Positions 59,061 to 64,000 of a stretch of DNA of 64,000 bases are shown one piece after another (position 1 is the stretch's first letter; the number at the start of each line of letters is the position of its first letter). The stretch lies in NCBI GenBank assembly GCA_037975125.1, contig CM075853.1:96402567-96466566 (forward strand). Reading direction: 5' to 3'. Below the pieces are notes generated by a model, which saw only the letters and a list, made by a program, of their open reading frames with translations, searched no databases and had not been told where the DNA came from. The translations under genes were made by a program, and so were the position numbers. The stretch is from Latrodectus hesperus (Eukaryota > Arthropoda > Arachnida > Araneae > Theridiidae).

Positions 59061-59774
59061 TGAAACTAGTTATTATGAAATTTAGTGAAAGTATTATATT
59101 AAGAAAAAGTAGAATTAATTACAGGAAAAGTAAATAAGGAGTTATACAATCTTAAATTAATAACAATTTACATGCATTGGCAAAACATTAATGTATCATA
59201 TTTCTTGAGGTATTAAATTTAACTAACAAAATAACTATACTATTATGAACAACGTATGCTATATATACAGAATTAAATGAAAGTATAATTATATAGAATT
59301 ATTATGCAAGCTTAGATGGCACTATTTACAAGATTTAATTTTTTTTAAACATTTGACTCAATTAACATATTAAGTCATGATGTTATGAAGCACTAATAAT
59401 TGGTATAAAGTACTATGTTCATTATTTCCTTTAAAATTTTGCATGAATTGACATAACATTAATGTTACATATTACTTAAAGCATTAGTTTTAACAGTTAA
59501 AATAATTACACTAATATGAACATCATTAGATATAAACAAATATTAAAATAAGGAAATGAAAGCATTATTGTTCATCTGATGAATTTGATGACGAATAAAG
59601 TTCATCATCTGCTATTGTTGATGATTGTACAGGGTCACGGCATAGTGTGAGTCCCTGTACTATTAAGAATTTGATTATTTGAATTTTTTTTTCCGTTTAA
59701 AACCGTCCTTTAGACAAAATTTCACAAATTGAAGATCTGTTTGACTACGGTGCCTTTTATGTGGAAGGACTTTG

Positions 59775-59776
59775 TA
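59775..59776. repeat. TA target duplication, left of Tc1
   Basis: A TA dinucleotide directly outside the left inverted repeat, matched by TA at 61187-61188. Removing one copy with the element restores the retrotransposon frame. Confidence 0.85.
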
Positions 59777-59805
59777 CACTACTGGCCATTAAAATTGCTA
59801 CACCA
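59777..59805 (+). repeat. Tc1 left terminal inverted repeat
   Basis: 29 bp, exact complement of 61158-61186. In Tc1 elements the transposase binds here and cuts at the outer edge. Confidence 0.95.
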
Positions 59806-59911
59806 AGAAGGAATGCAAATAACAGAACGATATTTATTGGACACATACATTATAGTGGAAAGAACAAGTGATTAGATTTACAGGAAATTAGGATGTATAG
59901 ATCTTGAGAAA

Positions 59912-60954
59912 TCAGTACTCAGAGCAGCCATCTCTGGCTGCAATAACAGCATTTATCCGCCTAGGCATGGAGTCAAACAGAGATTGTATGGCATGTACGG
60001 GGATCTCAGTCCATGCAGCTTAAACACTATGCCACAGTTCATCGACAGTAGTGGATGGTGAGTGATGGCGTGCCAATGGATCAGCAACCATTGACCACAC
60101 GTTCTGAATTGGTGACAGATCAGGAGAACGTGCCGGCCAGGGTAACAGTCGAACCTGTTCTGTATCAAGGAACAGTTCAGAACAATACGGGCAACATGTG
60201 GTCGTGCATTATCCTGTTGAAACAAAGCATTAGGGAGGGCTCGAAGATAGGGCAGAGCCACGGGCCTTAACACATCGGAAATGTAACGGTTGCTGTTCAA
60301 AGTGCCAGTAATGCGAACAAGTGGTGATCGAGACGTGTATCCAATGGCACCCCATAACATCACTCCAGCAGATGGCCCAGTATGGCGATGTCCAATACAA
60401 GCTGGCAATGCGCGTTCTCCACGATGCCTCCAAACATGGATGCGGCCATCATGGTCCTGTATACAGAACCGAGATTCATCTGTAAAGATGACGTTATGCC
60501 ATTCCCGCGTCCAGGTTCGTCGCTGATCACACCATTGAAGGCGCTCCTGTCTGTGACGCAGCGTCAATGGTAGCCGAAGCCATGGTCACCGTGCAGACAA
60601 TCCATGCTGTAGAAAACGTCGTCGAACTGTTCGAGCAGAAACTTGTTGCCTTGCAAATGACTCCATTTCTCGACTCAGGGTTCGTGACGTGGTTGTACGA
60701 TCCCTTGTGACCGTGCGGATAAGATGTCTGTCTTCTCTGCTGTTAGTGATGGGGGGTCACTGAGATACTGCATGACGTTCCGTATGATTGTCCTGAACCC
60801 ATCAATTCCATATTCTGCTATCAGTCATGGGATCTCGACCGACGCGAGCAGCAATATTGCGGTACGATAAACCGCAATCCCGGTAGGCTATAATCCTTTC
60901 TCGATCAAAGTCAGACATGTGCTGATAGGCATTTCTTCTTCTTACACGAGGCAT
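59912..60954 (-). pseudogene. Tc1-like transposase, nearly full length but inactive
   Basis: Starts at ATG 60954 (MPRVRRRNAYQHMSDFDRER) and ends at TGA 59912-59914 (INAVIAARDGCSEY), about 347 codons, normal for Tc1. The N-terminus carries helix-turn-helix segments: RERIIAYRDCGLSYRNIAAR, then SARTVRRRFLQHGL. The DDE domain has FTDESRF, HVWRHRGER, GVMLWGAI, LFQQDNARPH and, after a one-base frameshift near 60150, PWPARSPDLSPIQNVW and PRRINAVIAARDG. The two aspartates are kept, but the third catalytic residue is Gln (SPIQ for SPIE). Four stops break it: three TGA codons where CGA arginine is expected (RIWN-stop-WVQ, SQ-stop-PPI, SAR-stop-PWL) and one TAA (HSV-stop-AAW). It cannot work without several reversions. 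Confidence 0.93.
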
Positions 60955-61157
60955 TAGAACAACTTTCTTGGCCGAAAACAACGTTGAAACTGAAATTGAG
61001 TATGAGAAAACTGCTGTCAAATCTCCGGTTTTATACACATTGTAGATGTCGCTACTGTCGCCTGCTTTGTATGAATGCGCTGAAAATCTAATCATTTGCA
61101 TATCACAGCAAGTTCTACCTGTCATGCAAATTTCACGTATGTGGTGTGCTGCTTTCC

Positions 61158-61186
61158 TGGTGTAGCAATTTTAATGGCCAGTAGTG
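61158..61186 (-). repeat. Tc1 right terminal inverted repeat
   Basis: 29 bp, exact complement of 59777-59805, followed by the TA at 61187-61188. Confidence 0.95.
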
Positions 61187-62000
61187 TAGATGGACATTTC
61201 ACTATGTAGTGAAGGGCAGTTCCAAAATCACCACATTTGCAGATGTTCGAATTGGAGTTGCCAAATCTTGCGAAGTATTCAGGGAAGGATCCATGATTCG
61301 TTATTAGATATTTAATGAAATGGTTTGAGATGAGGAACTCTGTGGAGACTGTTGGAAGTAAATGGTGGGTGAACCTACCATTTTGCGATGTCTCCCATGT
61401 TTTTTGCCAACTTCTGATGGTTCTTTTATATAGGAGAAGTTTTAGTAAGGATTTTGGTTTCGGCAGATTTATGATTGACACTTCCCCATTGGTAGCAGCT
61501 TCTTTTGCTTCTTTGTCCTCCAATTCGTTCCCCCAATCGCCCATGTGTGCTTTTTAATCCAGCTTAATTGGATTCTGCATGGTGTGTTTGTGTAAAGACA
61601 CTCCTGGATATCACGGATAGTTGTGATTTGTGCACTGGGTTGAGCAATGATAGGAGAACAGACTGGCTGTCAGTCCATACTGTTGTCGGGGCTAATTTAT
61701 TGGTAATTATGTATTTTGCCGCTTCCCTGACCGCTAATGTCTCTGCTTGAAACACAGAGTTATAATTATTTAGTTTAAATTGTTGGGAGTAAATTTTTTG
61801 GTCTTTTTGTGTAACCACGAATGCTGCTCCTGTTGCCTCGTCATGTCTTGATTCATCTGTATATAGATTTATTGCTGTTGGTATAAACTTTGGAGTTTTA
61901 CATAATCTTAGGAATTCTTCAGGAAGGTTGTATATTGTTAGGTTTCTGAATCTATGGAAGGGATGGATAGAATCTTTGTGGCCTGGATCTTCAAAATCTT

Positions 62001-64000
62001 TCGGGTTGTAGTGAGTATCATCTATTTGTATTGATTTTTTAAGCAGTAAGATTTTTGTTTAGCATAATGGAAGTATTTAATTCGTTAGATATGATTTTCT
62101 CATTTTGTTTATCATTCTGCGACTGCTTTTTACACGAGAGGACAAAACTTGACCAAGATTTGCAATTCAGTGTCAATTCTGAACCATTAAAAGCACACTG
62201 ATTAGAGGTCAAACTCATGAGATGTTGAATGATAGCTAAGAACTAATCAGTTGCCGACTCAAACTGGAGGGTCTCAAGTTTGATTGAAAACCCGTCTTTT
62301 CAGGATTACTTCACGTGATTTTGCTATGCATGAATACAGCCTATTAAGTATGGAAATTCCATTACGAAAGACAATATGCACATGTTCATAAACGAAAGAG
62401 AGAGAATTTTTAACTATATGTCCACATAATTGCCTATATAAGATATCAAATATGATGTTTTATATGAAAATCCATTCTTGTCTCATACCAAGTGTTATAC
62501 CAATTTATACTTTACTGTTCCTTTTTATTATATTACCTGTAGTATTTTTAAAAAAGCTATTTTATAGTATTTATTTTGAAATTTTATAATTTCAATGTTT
62601 GTCATATGTGAATAAAAGTAAAAATATCCTAGAATATGTAAATTAAGTGGGATATGCATTGAAAACTTCACTATGATTTGGAAGAGATTAATTAATTTAG
62701 GACTACAACAAATTTTTTATGCAACACCAAAACTCTGAATATTGTTATTAAATATTGATTTTAAATGATAATAATTTTTGAAAAGTGAAGGGCTTCTAAA
62801 AGTAATTAAATGAAGAAAATTAACATTAGCGAAGATTCCAAAATTTCTCCAAATTTACTTTATATTCTTTAAAAATAGCTTAAACTTTAAAAATTCATTA
62901 TAAGCAACTTATTTAAGATCTTGTGGAGGTGAATGATAAGCGTAACTATATCATCTAATAGCAGAAATCATTGCGAAAGTGAAATCAGATACCATAAATC
63001 TAGCAACTTGAATTATTTATTTTCAAAACTTACCAGTATTTGTAAGGACGCACTAGAATATTTACTTAAATCTAATTGTTTCCTCTTAACAGAATTCTAT
63101 AAATCTTTATTAAGTTGTGTTGTTGAAACTTATATAGAATGACCAATATAAATGTATATTAATTCTTTCTTTACTGATTCTTATTGAAGATAAAGTTGTG
63201 TATTATTGAACTATTCAGTAAAAATTGTATATTTTTATCTTAAAAATTGGCTTCCTCCTAAAAAATCTTTTGAATGAAAATTCTTATATACTTTAATTAT
63301 TTTTAATAAATAAGTCTTTTATAAAACAATGTGTCTACAAAATAAGCAAATAAAATGGAAACTAAAATAAGACTTATTATTAAGTTTAGTTTATCATCTA
63401 GAAAACGAAATAAAATAAAAGTGTGCATACACACATCGCAACACTGTAGAAAGGCAATGAACACTGAAATCTATCATGCGCTTTGGCCATCACCGAGTGA
63501 TTATTTTCGGGTATGAAAAGTATCGAACCCACTGTTTAGCTCTTATACTTTACGTGCTTATTTAATTCATATTTATTTCTCTACTTCACTCTGTTTATTT
63601 CTTTTCACTTTAGATGTTTGTTTATGTGTTTGAAAAACAGGAAATTTGGGGAAGCAAACATCAACTACCAAATTAACCCTGAGGATACTATCACTCTAAG
63701 CATTTTTTTTTGATACTAAAAATAATTTAACAAGTAAACACGATATAATATGTATTGTGCAATATACAAAACTGTAATGTTTAAATTAAATATATAAATA
63801 TAACATGAAAATTTATAAATTGTTTAAATATTAAATAAAAGTGTTTACACGATAATTCAAGTTTCGTGACTTACGAAATTTAAAAATCAGAAATTGCTAA
63901 ATTTATAGATTATAAATAGAATAAGTATAACAAATGCTACAATAATTATTTTACAAAGTTAGGGACAAGGGATACATATTGCGCTTCTTAACTTTAAAGA
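62001..64000. other. AT-rich DNA with no clear gene
   Basis: 62000-62200 may be eroded retrotransposon sequence upstream of RNase H on the minus strand, but no domain is readable. A patch at 62190-62340 is less AT-rich and has a weak tRNA-like stretch. A second such patch is at 63420-63550. The 69-codon plus-strand frame at 62933-63142 matches nothing I know. Confidence 0.45.

Larger units (their letters stand above)
59777..61186 (-). mobile_element. Nearly complete Tc1-family transposon, 1410 bp
   Basis: Perfect 29-bp inverted repeats (59777-59805 and 61158-61186), beginning CACTACTGGCCATTAAAATT, are flanked by TA on both sides. One transposase gene on the minus strand fills most of the interior. 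The identical ends and a mostly readable gene point to a relatively recent insertion. It landed in the C-terminal coding part of a non-LTR retrotransposon that was already there. Related copies in this window (7.7 and 34.6-35.3 kb) are far more decayed and look like different Tc1 lineages. Confidence 0.95.
59565..62000 (-). pseudogene. Non-LTR retrotransposon ORF2 3' half, split by a Tc1 element
   Basis: On the minus strand from about 62000 come DPGHKDSIHPFHRFRNL, then RNase H: YTDES (61849-61863), NSVFQAETLA, TVWTDSQSVL, and LSWIK with GNELEDKEAKEA. The acidic residues D, E and D are all present. Next is the C-terminus: LITNHGSFPEYFARF and CKCGDFGTALHYIVKCP, a zinc knuckle. There the Tc1 element (59777-61186) intervenes. 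With Tc1 and one TA removed, the frame continues CPSTKSFHIKGTVVKQIF, and later, in another frame, KKIQIIKFLIVQ and a serine/aspartate-rich end SSSNSSDEQ at stop 59565-59567. Frame changes near 61560 and stops past the junction show that it is dead. Endonuclease and reverse transcriptase were not found upstream, consistent with 5' truncation. Confidence 0.8.

Noticed and set aside
60055..60573. Plus-strand frames of 60-80 codons across the Tc1 element
   Set aside because: They are antisense shadows of the minus-strand transposase.
61315..61750. Plus-strand frames opposite the RNase H and C-terminal region
   Set aside because: They are antisense shadows. The minus strand carries the recognisable domains.
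63480..63540. Minus-strand GTGGGTTCGATAC as a B box of a tRNA or SINE
   Set aside because: No A box or tRNA-like fold upstream on that strand, and only one element of the pattern is present.

Overview
The window is very AT-rich eukaryotic DNA, most likely from an arthropod and plausibly an araneomorph spider. I see no bacterial gene layout, no intact host gene and no functional tRNA or rRNA gene. The spider assignment is an inference. It rests on the RNase H style of the non-LTR retrotransposon pieces (the phrase NSVFQAE, and a TNHG...CxCG zinc-knuckle tail), on the mix of Tc1, mariner, IS630-like, hAT-like and Helitron-like elements, and on long (AT)n arrays. The window reads as intergenic or intronic sequence whose recognisable content is almost entirely mobile DNA.

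Layout. 0-7 kb: AT-rich DNA with a 175-bp (AT)n array and a 749-bp hAT-like non-autonomous element (2534-3282). 7.1-9.3 kb: a tRNA-derived SINE with target-site duplications, a Tc1-type N-terminal remnant, a non-LTR RNase H/C-terminal remnant and a separate endonuclease-domain remnant. 10.2-10.6 kb: a non-LTR C-terminal remnant and a compound microsatellite. 10.7-25 kb: little except microsatellites, small inverted repeats and one RFX-type X-box. 25.2-27.6 kb: a decayed IS630/mariner-like transposase, then a Helitron-like element lying between two (AT)n arrays. 28.9-29.2 kb: a possible pogo-like terminus. 34.5-35.3 kb: remains of two Tc1-like transposases. 39.3-39.5 kb: a promoter-like island with a mini-ORF. 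40 and 46.5 kb: two diverged copies of an unnamed repeat. 49.46-50.29 kb: a short element built from the two ends of a non-LTR retrotransposon and flanked by a 12-bp target-site duplication. 51.26-51.47 kb: a 213-bp mariner deletion derivative. 58.8-62.0 kb: a non-LTR retrotransposon 3' part on the minus strand, interrupted by a nearly complete 1410-bp Tc1 element.

No set of genes here works as a pathway. The relationships are those of parasites and their hosts: Tc1 nested in a retrotransposon, short derivatives that need an autonomous relative in trans, and microsatellites abutting element ends. The strongest candidate for something not routinely described is the 49.5-50.3 kb element, a compact head-plus-tail derivative of a non-LTR retrotransposon that appears to have moved as a unit.

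Family names come from motif recognition by eye. I could not run a database search, a repeat search or a folding program.
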